From the NCBI GenBank assembly GCA_030043175.1, contig JASHYD010001299.1, positions 1-7,999 of the forward strand: a stretch of DNA of 7,999 nt. The letters are read 5' to 3'. This DNA comes from Xanthobacteraceae bacterium (GTDB lineage Bacteria; Pseudomonadota; Alphaproteobacteria; Rhizobiales; Xanthobacteraceae). Shown one piece after another: positions 1 to 5,699 of the stretch. The first letter of the stretch is position 1. Each line of letters opens with the position of its first letter. The notes below the pieces were generated by a model. That model did not search any database and was not told the origin of the DNA. It saw only the letters and a list, made by a program, of their open reading frames with translations. The position numbers and the translations under genes were made by a program.

Positions 1-329
1 GACTTCGCGAGTTCGACGTCATTGTGCTTGCTCTCGTGTTTGAGGCGTTTGTAGTGATTGTGAACCGCGACCGAGAGCACCTTCTTGGCGTGGCTCTGGC
101 CAATGACATAGTCGTTGAGAACCTTGCCGAGTTCCTTTGGTGTCGGGATGTCGCGCGACTTCTCCGGCGAGGACCTGGTTTCCTCGTGGACGATGTCCTT
201 GCACAGCTCGACGCACTCGTTGCAGATGAAGGCTTTCGGTCCGGCAATGAGCTTGCGCACCCCGTGCTGGCTTTTGCCGCAGAATGAGCAATGAAGCGTG
301 TTCTGCGTGCTGCTGCTGATTGTGCTCAT
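1..329 (-). CDS. clpX: ClpX, ATPase subunit of Clp protease, N-terminal part (runs off left edge)
   Basis: ClpX is a cytoplasmic AAA+ unfoldase that recognises substrates and feeds them to ClpP. The visible 109 residues contain the N-terminal zinc-binding domain, with cysteines at 14, 17, 36 and 39 (CSFCGKSQ and ICNECVELC). They are followed by the linker [18 protein letters not shown] and the start of the AAA+ domain ([18 protein letters not shown]). The Walker motifs lie beyond the window. The ATG at 329 is the only in-frame start after an upstream stop, and it fits the family N-terminus. The sequence departs from the usual alphaproteobacterial ClpX (for example [12 protein letters not shown] in the linker). 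No clpP lies upstream on the same strand; instead there are about 650 bases without a gene. I infer a second clpX copy rather than the housekeeping clpP-clpX-lon locus. Family assignment is firm; paralogue status is inference. Confidence 0.93.
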   Translation of the reverse strand, partial: MSTISSSTQNTLHCSFCGKSQHGVRKLIAGPKAFICNECVELCKDIVHEETRSSPEKSRDIPTPKELGKVLNDYVIGQSHAKKVLSVAVHNHYKRLKHESKHNDVELAK

Positions 330-974
330 TGTTTGGCCATGCCTCGCATTGTTTTATTGGAAGGGGCGCGCTTTGGCTCTTGATCGGGCAGATCAAAGAA
401 TGGGTCAGCTTTTTTGATCGCGTCCGCATCTGCACGCTATCGAGACAGGAGATCAGTTGCGCGTAGCTTGAACCACCTTGGGTTGTCATGCCGACACGTT
501 GGGTCTTCTGAGCACGGACATCCTGCGCCCAATTCTTTACCAGCATTTCCTGCGCCGCCAGTGCATCAGCCACATAATCGAAGCAGCCTCGCTGCCCAGC
601 GCCCGCATTGGCGCTGCGGATAGCGCCCTTGACGAGGGCGCATCGTTTGCCGAGGGTCAGGAACTTGACGCCGCTCGGTCGGCGCGGATTCCGCCCGGCT
701 ATGTCGGCATGATGCTTTCGCGCAAAGAGGCGACCCGGCTTCTCAACAGAATTGGTGGCAAAGGGCGGTAGAATTAAGGGGCTAATATACCAAGCTCCGC
801 CGGCTTGCGCAGCGGATCCAGCATGCGTTGCCGCTACCCCCGGCAAGAAGCCCGCAATTGGATGACGCGCAAGGGGAGGCCGTCAAGTATAATTTCTGTT
901 TTATCCATAGCCAGTTACCGCCGTACTTACGGATACGCCGCCGGGATTTTGCAGAGGTGTACTTTGGAAATTTG
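330..974. other. About 645 bases with no recognisable gene
   Basis: This gap lies between the start of clpX and the end of chvI, both on the minus strand. Open frames exist, such as a plus-strand 97-codon frame at 478-771 and minus-strand frames across 400-846. None has a family I recognise, a good ribosome binding site or consistent composition. The part just before clpX carries a TTGATC inverted repeat (separate entry). No clear terminator is visible after chvI. The stretch may be worn-down coding sequence. Confidence 0.5.
380..396. promoter_or_regulatory. TTGATC-N5-GATCAA inverted repeat upstream of clpX
   Basis: Perfect 6-bp half-sites (380-385 and 391-396) lie about 50 bases upstream of the clpX start. 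Another TTGATC occurs at 414-419. The half-site resembles FNR/FixK boxes, but those have TTGAT-N4-ATCAA and here the gap is N7, so I do not call it one. It could be an operator or chance. Confidence 0.3.
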
Positions 975-1673
975 CTACTCCTTAAACCGGTAACCCACCC
1001 CATAGAGCGTTTCGATCATGTCGAACGAATCTACGGCCTGCTTGAATTTCTGTCGCAATCGCTTGATGTGACTGTCGATTGTACGATCATCAACATAAAC
1101 TTGATCATCGTAGGCGGCATCCATCAGGGCGTTGCGGCTTTTGACCACGCCTGGACGCGTGACGAGCGCCTTCAGGATCATGAACTCAGTGACGGTGAGC
1201 GTGACCGGTTCATTCTTCCAGGTGCAGGTGTGGCGCTCAAGATCCACGCGGAGCTGGCCGCGCTCCAGCACCTTGGCGCCATCGGCTTCCTTCGTTACGG
1301 TGCTACCCTTGGAGGCGTAGCGGCGCAGTACGGCCTTGACGTGCTCGACCAGCAGCCGCTGCGAGAACGGTTTTCGGATAAAGTCATCCGCACCCATCTT
1401 CAGGCCGAACAATTCATCGATTTCCTCGTCCTTGGAGGTCAGGAAAATCACCGGCACATCGGATTTTTGTCGCAGACGACGCAACATCTCCATGCCGTCC
1501 ATGCGCGGCATCTTGATATCTAATATGGCGAGATCCGGAGGGCTTGACTCGAAGCCCTCGAGCGCGGACGCGCCGTCCGTATAGGTCATGATCCGGTACC
1601 CCTCGGCCTCCAACGCTATGGATACGGAGGTCAGGATGTTGCGGTCATCGTCGACGAGAGCGATAGTTGGCAT
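975..1673 (-). CDS. chvI: ChvI-type response regulator (OmpR/PhoB family), orphan copy
   Basis: This 232-residue two-component response regulator closely resembles ChvI of the rhizobial ChvG/ChvI (ExoS/ChvI) envelope and acid-response system. The receiver domain spans about residues 1-120. It has the acidic pocket D8-D10, phospho-acceptor D52 ([12 protein letters not shown]), T79 and K101 (RKPF). A winged-helix DNA-binding domain follows at about 135-230, with the recognition-helix signature [16 protein letters not shown] and the ending YGVGYRFKE. All phosphorylation residues are present, so it should be functional. The ATG at 1673 follows AGGAGG at ideal spacing. In the usual locus the sensor kinase chvG follows chvI; here about 650 gene-free bases follow. 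That suggests a duplicated or transferred orphan regulator. It may take phosphate from a chromosomal ChvG encoded elsewhere (inference). Confidence 0.93.
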   Translation of the reverse strand: MPTIALVDDDRNILTSVSIALEAEGYRIMTYTDGASALEGFESSPPDLAILDIKMPRMDGMEMLRRLRQKSDVPVIFLTSKDEEIDELFGLKMGADDFIRKPFSQRLLVEHVKAVLRRYASKGSTVTKEADGAKVLERGQLRVDLERHTCTWKNEPVTLTVTEFMILKALVTRPGVVKSRNALMDAAYDDQVYVDDRTIDSHIKRLRQKFKQAVDSFDMIETLYGVGYRFKE

Positions 1674-1678
1674 GAATG

Positions 1679-1684
1679 CCTCCT
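1679..1684 (-). promoter_or_regulatory. Ribosome binding site of chvI
   Basis: AGGAGG on the minus strand, five bases before the ATG at 1673. It fixes the start and implies strong translation. Confidence 0.85.
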
Positions 1685-1716
1685 AGCATGTATCGCCGCA
1701 CCCCGGGCCCAGCCTT

Positions 1717-1754
1717 TCGTCACGAAGCCCGCCAGGGGGGCGGAACTGTGACGA
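1717..1754. promoter_or_regulatory. Inverted repeat / hairpin in the chvI leader
   Basis: TCGTCAC (1717-1723) is the exact reverse complement of GTGACGA (1748-1754). Nested inside, CCGCC (1729-1733) pairs with GGCGG (1739-1743). The dyad lies 44-81 bases upstream of the chvI start, and another GTGACG occurs at 1798-1803. It could be an RNA hairpin in the leader or a protein-binding dyad, possibly autoregulatory. Nothing here proves either. The rest of the leader region (1674-2047) shows no gene and no clear -35/-10 pair. Confidence 0.45.
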
Positions 1755-2047
1755 GGAACGGCAACATTGAGGTATTTGCAACCACCGAGGATGAAATGTG
1801 ACGTGGCCAAAGTAGAAAAAATGCGACTTTGCCGCGAATAATGCTCGATCGATTTCCGGAAACGCGAGGGGATCAAGCCGACATGGAATCCGCCACGATC
1901 AAATCGAGCCGCGTCAGGTTGTGCTGACGCATTGAAAATGCGTGGTAGGCGTCGGCCTACGTGGGGCAGGTCCCAGCAGGGTGAGCCGGCTCGGCAACGC
2001 CGCTTCAATCCCGAGCTGAAGAAGGCTGACACGGAGGCCGTCAGCTA

Positions 2048-2229
2048 ATCAGTCATCAGATCCGGCAGATCGAGGATGCTCCGTTGGAGCGTCTGGAGCG
2101 CATGTCCAATGATGGACCACACGCAATGGTGCGTCCGTTGGCGCGCGTGATCGGCATTGGCATCGAGACGGCTGACATGCGGTGCAGGAGGTGCTGTCGC
2201 GAACGAAGCGCGACCGACGGGCTGTACCA
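2048..2229 (+). pseudogene. Fragment of an IS110-family transposase (C-terminal Transposase_20 region)
   Basis: About 60 codons of the C-terminal part of an IS110-type transposase survive. They read ISHQIRQIEDAPLERLE, then AMVRPLARVIGIGIETADM, which is the helix-hairpin-helix-like core. A one-base loss at about 2180-2181 then shifts the frame. The continuation VQEVLSRTKRDRRAV is in the shifted frame. The next expected block (RYAGLTGSPDESG in this family) is not recognisable. Upstream, the frame meets a stop just before 2048, and the N-terminal DEDD catalytic domain is absent. It is a dead relic. The family call rests on recalled resemblance to Bradyrhizobium IS110/IS1111-like transposases. 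Confidence 0.7.
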
Positions 2230-2729
2230 CAGTGCCAGGCCACCGCGGCGGAATTCATCAACGGCCAGACGCATTAGCGGTCCTCGGGCCGTTGAGATTG
2301 AGAGTCCAATCGGAGAGCGAACTGGCACCTGAATTAGAAGTCCGTGTAGCCGCCGGGCATGGCAGGCGCTACCGCGTGCTTCCTCAGCACCTCGGAGATT
2401 TGGAGAAAATCGTTAGTCCGACGCGGGATGCGCGGCAAGACCAAGTCGTTCGGCCGAAGCTCGATCCGTACTTGATGCGCCTTTTCAGTTGGACCACAAG
2501 GTTCACCTCGAAGAGTCTTTGAGAAAGGGCTGGCTATTTGACCGGCCAGCCCCCATGTTGGTTGTTGCCTCTGGGATTCATTCACTCCCCCCATCGGCTG
2601 TGACGCGAGGCCACCAGGGCACGGCCTATTTGAGCACTGACATTCGACTGAGCCGGTCGCGTGTGCACCGGGCGCTCGCGCGTCAAAGTCATGCCCAAAT
2701 GCACTTGAAGAGGAGCCGAAGCCAACCCT
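2230..2729. other. About 500 bases with no supported gene
   Basis: Overlapping frames are open on both strands (minus 2334-2795, plus 2157-2522 and 2489-2752). None shows a domain I recognise or a convincing ribosome binding site. The stretch contains a strong hairpin at 2527-2552 (separate entry) and, near its right end, the leader of rpsU. I could not pick out an rpsU promoter with confidence. Confidence 0.45.
2527..2552 (-). terminator. Strong GC hairpin, possible terminator read on the minus strand
   Basis: GGGCTGGC (2527-2534) pairs perfectly with GCCAGCCC (2545-2552) around a 10-base loop. Read on the minus strand the stem is followed by TTTCTC, a weak T-tract; on the plus strand C residues follow. 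No minus-strand gene is recognised upstream of it, so it may be a leftover of a lost gene or a plus-strand structure ahead of rpsU. Confidence 0.35.
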
Positions 2730-3023
2730 ATGCAGGTACTCGTCCGCGATAACAACATCGATCAGGCCCTTCGCGTCCTGAAGAAGAAGATGCAACGGGA
2801 AGGCGTGTTCCGCGAAATGAAGCGGCGGCGCTTCTATGAAAAGCCATCAGAACAGGCGGCACGAGAAAAATCCGAGGCGGTGCGCCGCCTCCGCAAGCTT
2901 GCTCGCAAGCAGGCGGTGCGGGAAGGACTGATTGCCGCGCCGAAAAAAAAGGCAGCACCGCTTCGCAGAGGTGCCGCGGCGCTCCCGTTGCCCGCAAATC
3001 CTAGACCGATTGCAACGAGGTGA
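2730..3023 (+). CDS. rpsU: Small ribosomal subunit protein bS21 (paralogue)
   Basis: bS21 binds the 30S platform near the anti-Shine-Dalgarno end of 16S rRNA and supports translation initiation. The 97-residue product has the conserved S21 core: [20 protein letters not shown], then [20 protein letters not shown] and basic helices up to about residue 70. A variable basic Ala/Pro/Lys tail follows, as is common in alphaproteobacteria. The ATG at 2730 matches the family start; an AGAGGAG motif lies rather far upstream (2709-2715). Bradyrhizobia commonly carry several rpsU copies. The divergent core (RRRF where many have RGHY) and the lack of ribosomal neighbours suggest this is an accessory, perhaps condition-specific copy. 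It is followed four bases later by the next gene. A run of eight A residues (2943-2950) lies in the tail. Confidence 0.93.
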   Translation: MQVLVRDNNIDQALRVLKKKMQREGVFREMKRRRFYEKPSEQAAREKSEAVRRLRKLARKQAVREGLIAAPKKKAAPLRRGAAALPLPANPRPIATR

Positions 3024-3027
3024 TCCC

Positions 3028-3264
3028 GTGCGACTCTTTATTTTCGAATCAGATGCAAACACCGGTTTGGGTTTGCGAGCGTTCGCTGGAGACGCGGCGG
3101 GCCGCAAGCTGCCGGATCAGTTTGGTCCCTGGCGGCAAATTGGTGCGGTCCGATCCGAGAGCGCACCTCCTTACAATCTTTCCCGCGATACAATCGAAAC
3201 GGCGATCAGCGCTCGTGGCTTTCAGCTCTGGCGCGTCAAACCAAAGGCAGCGAAACCTGCATAA
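3028..3264 (+). CDS. Small conserved hypothetical protein downstream of rpsU
   Basis: This 78-residue protein of unknown function starts MRLFIFESDANTGLGLRAFA and ends GFQLWRVKPKAAKPA. I recall similar short proteins in Bradyrhizobium with the pattern LRAFAGD, LP..FGPW, then N.SR..IE and GFQLWR, but I know no function. The GTG at 3028 is chosen because GAGG (3017-3020, inside the end of rpsU) lies seven bases upstream and the family-like sequence begins exactly there. The frame itself is open back into rpsU. The four-base gap to the rpsU stop implies co-transcription, and probably translational coupling. No signal peptide or membrane segment is visible. The composition (FGPW, FQLW) suggests a small folded soluble protein. 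Confidence 0.75.
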   Translation: MRLFIFESDANTGLGLRAFAGDAAGRKLPDQFGPWRQIGAVRSESAPPYNLSRDTIETAISARGFQLWRVKPKAAKPA

Positions 3265-3313
3265 TGCTCGGCAGACTTCCACCTGACTCGACCAAGAACA
3301 GCGCCGTGTCTGA

Positions 3314-3338
3314 GGAACAATTCTCGTCAACCGCCGTT
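3314..3338 (+). promoter_or_regulatory. EcfG-type (general stress response) promoter match
   Basis: GGAAC (3314-3318), a 16-base spacer and CGTT (3335-3338) match the GGAAC-N16/17-CGTT consensus known for EcfG sigma factors of alphaproteobacteria. The site is in the gap between two small genes, on their strand. It would start transcription at about 3345, leaving a leader of roughly 60 bases before the ATG at 3405. Both elements match exactly, but the site is short and has not been tested. Confidence 0.6.
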
Positions 3339-3404
3339 GGTCCACGCAAACTCCACACATCAGGCGGCACGGCGCTACGCGATATAAAAGCGAAGGAGAT
3401 CTTC

Positions 3405-3611
3405 ATGACCTCCAAGGAAAAAGCCGAACTCCTTTTCAAACAGGAACCACTATCCGGTGGCCCAAGCTCGATACCCGAGTATGAACAACGTGCGCGCGTG
3501 GAGCGCACAAAGATCGCCAAGCTTCGCGTGTTACGCCTCGCGCGCGAAGCAGAGTTGGCCCCCAAGCCGGAACGGGCGGTGCGACGGCGAAGTCGGCATC
3601 CTTATCCTTAG
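3405..3611 (+). CDS. Small basic hypothetical protein, probably stress-induced; 3' end rebuilt by recombination
   Basis: The product is 68 residues, highly charged and probably alpha-helical. It starts MTSKEKAELLFKQEPLSGGP and continues IPEYEQRARVERTKIAKLRVLRLAREAEL. I recall similar short Bradyrhizobium proteins of unknown function. The start is well supported: AAGGAG at 3393-3398 lies six bases before the ATG. The EcfG-type promoter upstream suggests control by the general stress response. The last nine or so residues (RRRSRHPYP, from about 3585) are read from sequence that on the other strand is a phytochrome relic. The native C-terminus was therefore probably lost at a junction near 3570-3589. 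No signal peptide or membrane segment is seen. Confidence 0.72.
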   Translation: MTSKEKAELLFKQEPLSGGPSSIPEYEQRARVERTKIAKLRVLRLAREAELAPKPERAVRRRSRHPYP

Positions 3612-3887
3612 CTATCACGCGTGTGGAACCGTCCTCTAAGAAGCGGTAGATCATGACGCGAGTGAAGCAGATCAAACCACGTAGCTCGCGGGCGACACGT
3701 GTGGAGTAGGTCTCGGGAGCGGTTGAGATCGGCCGAACGCGTCCTACCGGCGAGCGGCTGAGAGTGCACGCTCGACTTCTATGATGATCAGCCCGTCGGA
3801 TCGATGCTCGGTTATGTCGATGTCGCCGCGGGCCGCCAGGGGTTCCCGGCATTTCTGACGTAGTGGGAGGCAAAGCGCGCGATCCAT
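3589..3887 (-). pseudogene. Degraded bacteriophytochrome fragment (PAS-GAF junction and start of GAF domain)
   Basis: Two pieces in different frames together resemble a bacteriophytochrome photosensor. The first, read from 3887 to a stop at 3744-3746, contains ARGDIDITEHRSDGLIIIEVE. This fits the block just before the GAF domain (FDITAHRHDGLIIELE-like in the family). The second, in another frame from about 3725, reads TRVARELRGLICFTRVMIYR, then FLEDGSTRVIAKDKDADF. This fits the start of the chromophore-binding GAF domain (consensus V.REVR.LTGFDRVMVYRF). Similarity stops at 3589, before the expected PASDIP motif. The N-terminal chromophore cysteine, PHY domain and kinase are missing. It is therefore a non-functional relic with at least one frameshift. 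The call rests on recalled family patterns. Confidence 0.7.
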
Positions 3888-4192
3888 GGGCGGGCGTCCG
3901 ATCGAGCGAGCGGGTAATGCGCTCGCGGCCGGGCTTGACGCGATTGACGGTTGTGATCGCGTCGTCGCCTATTGCGACCAGGCGCTCGATCGGTTCCGCG
4001 GCAGGAAGCTCATGGCCAGGTCACGCTGAGAACGGTGCCTGATCCGCCACCGGCGGACACGCGGGCAGCGTTGGCCACGCTTCGGCGGCGCTTGGCAGCG
4101 AGAACCAATACCCGAGGCAGCAAAGCTGAGAGCAGATGGCCGCTACAGCTCATTGTTCGCGCGGACTCTGCCTTCCGGTTTTCACCCGGCTG
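3888..4192. other. About 300 bases of uncertain, probably relic sequence
   Basis: A 47-codon plus-strand frame runs 3886-4029 (MGGRPIERAGNALAAGLDAI, then a stop after RGRKLMARSR). Its base use is coding-like, but it lacks a well-placed ribosome binding site and I know no family for it. At about 4126-4180 a plus-strand frame reads ESRWPLQLIVRADSAF, reminiscent of the RADSGF catalytic block of IS1380-type transposases but too short to call. No intact gene is supported. Confidence 0.35.
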
Positions 4193-4387
4193 CTATCGGT
4201 GCGCGACAGGCCCCGGACGGCTCGGCGTGAGAGCCGTGCTCGCCCGACCGATCTGCGGTGTGCCTGATGGCGGCATCTGTGGCTTGCCGGGCGGCGGTAG
4301 GCTCGGCTTGCGGTCGCCAAGCCAGAGCATGTCATAGCCGTCGCCGAAATAGACCGGCTTTCGGTGTTCGGTCCATAGATAAAGCAA
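4193..4387 (-). pseudogene. Shifted-frame C-terminal tail of the small membrane protein
   Basis: Removing one C near 4388-4389 (minus-strand TACC) joins the upstream gene's FLLY to the frame LLYLWTEHRKPVYFGDGYDM, then LWLGDRKPSLPPPGKPQMPP and on to a stop at 4193-4195. This tail reads like a cytoplasmic extension following the second membrane helix. The tail in the unshifted frame (ALSMDRTPKAGLFRRRL) is short and nondescript. The joined protein would be 126 residues. I infer a frameshift mutation or a sequence error. The family is unknown to me. Confidence 0.45.
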
Positions 4388-4574
4388 GGTACAGCAGGAA
4401 CACCGCGATCCACATCGCCGGCAATCCGACCGTCTCGTAAACAGCGACGATCCCGAAGAGGATGCCGCCTACGAAGGCGGTGAAGAACACCCAGAGGACG
4501 CCGCGCCAGAATAGCATCCTGGCCTCTTCGATCGAGGTGCCGGTTATCCAGAAAATGAATTTTCGAAGGTTCAT
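4332..4574 (-). CDS. Small inner-membrane protein with two transmembrane helices, likely frameshifted near its end
   Basis: The 80-residue frame begins MNLRKFIFWITGTSIEEARM. It has two hydrophobic helices, at about residues 25-46 (WVFFTAFVGGILFGIVAVY) and 49-63 (VGLPAMWIAVFLLYL). It probably sits in the inner membrane with a charged N-terminal segment. No known domain is recognised. The ATG at 4574 has AGGTGG (4584-4589) about nine bases upstream; the frame is open further upstream, so an earlier start cannot be excluded. The C-terminus after LLYL appears to be read in the wrong frame (see the tail entry). It is divergent from the aldolase gene across a 216-base gap with an inverted repeat. 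Function unknown. Confidence 0.6.
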   Translation of the reverse strand: MNLRKFIFWITGTSIEEARMLFWRGVLWVFFTAFVGGILFGIVAVYETVGLPAMWIAVFLLYLALSMDRTPKAGLFRRRL

Positions 4575-4621
4575 GCCTCGACCACCTGCGGTGCGGCCGC
4601 CTTTGGGCACGACGCCCGCGA

Positions 4622-4641
4622 TATCCACCACGCGGTGGATA
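4622..4641. promoter_or_regulatory. Perfect 8-bp inverted repeat between divergent genes
   Basis: TATCCACC (4622-4629) and GGTGGATA (4634-4641) are exact reverse complements around a 4-base centre. The site is 48 bases upstream of the minus-strand membrane gene and about 150 bases upstream of the plus-strand aldolase gene. Length and symmetry suit an operator for a dimeric regulator, but no regulator gene is in view. The rest of the gap (4575-4790) shows no clear promoter. Confidence 0.45.
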
Positions 4642-4790
4642 CAGCGCGCATCACCCCTGCGCTTCCAATTGCCCGCCACGCGCTCGTAAGCACTGTGCCA
4701 ATCCCCGCAATTCCGCTATTTACCGCTTCCCAAGCCTGCCCGCCGATATCCTGCTGGCACCGCTGGCATCCTGACGACAAGGAATATTCC

Positions 4791-5657
4791 GTGCCCGACA
4801 AATTCGCCGAACTGCGCCATCAGCTCGCCGTCGCCAACCGCATCCTCGCCCACGAGGGCGTCATCGATGCCTTCGGGCACGTCAGCGTTCGTCATCCCGG
4901 CGATCCAAGCCGCTATTTCCTGTCGCGGTCGCGGTCGCCCGAGTTGGTCGAGCCCGGCGACATCCTCGAATTCGATCTCGACTCCGAGCCCATCGAACCG
5001 CCAACCGTACAACTCTATTCCGAGCGGGTAATCCATGGCGAGATCTTCAAGGCGCGGTCGGACGTGGTCGCGGTCTGCCATCACCATGCGCCAGCGGTAA
5101 TGCCATTCTGCATCAGCGGCGATCCGATCGTGCCGGTGTTCCATCTCGGCGCCGCGCTGGGGGCGGTGGCGCCGTTCTGGGATAGCCGCGACGAATTCGG
5201 CGACACCAATTTGTTGGTGGTGAAACCTGCCGAAGGCGCTTCGCTCGCCCGCGCGCTTGGCAAGCACTCGGTCGTGCTGATGCGACGCCATGGCGCAACC
5301 GTGGTCGGCGCGAGCCTGCGCGAGCTGGTTTTCCGGGCCATCTATTCCTGCGACAATGCCCGCTACTTGAGCGCAGCCAAGCAGCTCGGCAATTTCTCCC
5401 CGTTGACGCCGGGCGAGATCGAGATGGCACAAGCGATCTGCCGACTTCCGGGCGCACAGAGTCGGGCCTGGGAATACTGGGAGACGCGGCTCGCCAAGCG
5501 CGGCGGCATGCCAGCCACAGGAACGCAGGCCGCCACCCCTCACCGCCCCGGTTTGCGAGGGAGGGTCAAGCGGGCGGCGGGGCGGCCGGCCAAGACAACC
5601 GGCAAAAAGGCGGCGGCGAGGAAACCCGTCACCACCAAGGGAGGAAAGCGCAAGTAA
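4791..5657 (+). CDS. Class II aldolase/adducin-family protein with a Lys/Ala-rich C-terminal tail
   Basis: This 288-residue protein contains a class II aldolase/adducin domain over about residues 5-235. These enzymes use a divalent metal to cleave or decarboxylate substrates through an enediolate. By alignment with fuculose-1-phosphate aldolase, E78 (LYSERVIH) matches the catalytic glutamate, and H97, H99 (AVCHHHAP) and H167 (RRHGATVVG) match the metal ligands, so the site is intact. The GTG at 4791 is preferred because AAGGAA lies seven bases upstream and the domain begins right after; earlier in-frame starts lack a ribosome binding site. Substrate is unknown: family members include sugar-phosphate aldolases and dihydroxyphthalate decarboxylase. 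The last 30 or so residues (AAGRPAKTTGKKAAARKP and onward) form a histone-H1-like basic tail, unusual for this family. Two solute-binding protein genes follow on the same strand, suggesting a catabolic locus. Confidence 0.88.
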   Translation: MPDKFAELRHQLAVANRILAHEGVIDAFGHVSVRHPGDPSRYFLSRSRSPELVEPGDILEFDLDSEPIEPPTVQLYSERVIHGEIFKARSDVVAVCHHHAPAVMPFCISGDPIVPVFHLGAALGAVAPFWDSRDEFGDTNLLVVKPAEGASLARALGKHSVVLMRRHGATVVGASLRELVFRAIYSCDNARYLSAAKQLGNFSPLTPGEIEMAQAICRLPGAQSRAWEYWETRLAKRGGMPATGTQAATPHRPGLRGRVKRAAGRPAKTTGKKAAARKPVTTKGGKRK

Positions 5658-5662
5658 CCCAT

Positions 5663-5697
5663 CCTGAAGGCTGCCTGAAGGCGAGGGCTTTTGCCCC
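5663..5697 (+). repeat. Short tandem repeat and small hairpin after the aldolase gene
   Basis: CCTGAAGGC occurs twice (5663-5671, 5674-5682), followed by GGGC-TTTT-GCCC (5685-5696), a 4-bp hairpin. It lies right after the stop codon. It could be a weak terminator, although no T-tract follows, or the left flank of the IscB element. Confidence 0.3.
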
Positions 5698-5699
5698 AA

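Noticed and set aside
380..396. FNR/FixK box upstream of clpX
   Set aside because: The half-sites TTGAT and ATCAA are present, but the spacer is seven bases where four is required.
19..846. Minus-strand frame of 275 codons
   Set aside because: Its left part overlaps clpX in the wrong frame. The rest has no recognisable domain or composition typical of a protein. I considered a phasin for the ALAAQEMLVKNWAQDV segment but could not support it.
828..1523. Plus-strand frame of 231 codons
   Set aside because: Antisense to chvI, which has all conserved response-regulator residues and a strong ribosome binding site.
2334..2795. Minus-strand frame of 153 codons ending PAMPGGYTDF
   Set aside because: It overlaps the start of rpsU, has no ribosome binding site and no recognised family. 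Only the last 60 or so codons look mildly coding-like.
4571..4801. Minus-strand 76-codon frame whose stop overlaps the membrane gene's ATG (ATGA)
   Set aside because: The overlap is suggestive of coupling, but the sequence crosses the aldolase start and contains the dyad at 4622-4641. No family or ribosome binding site supports it.
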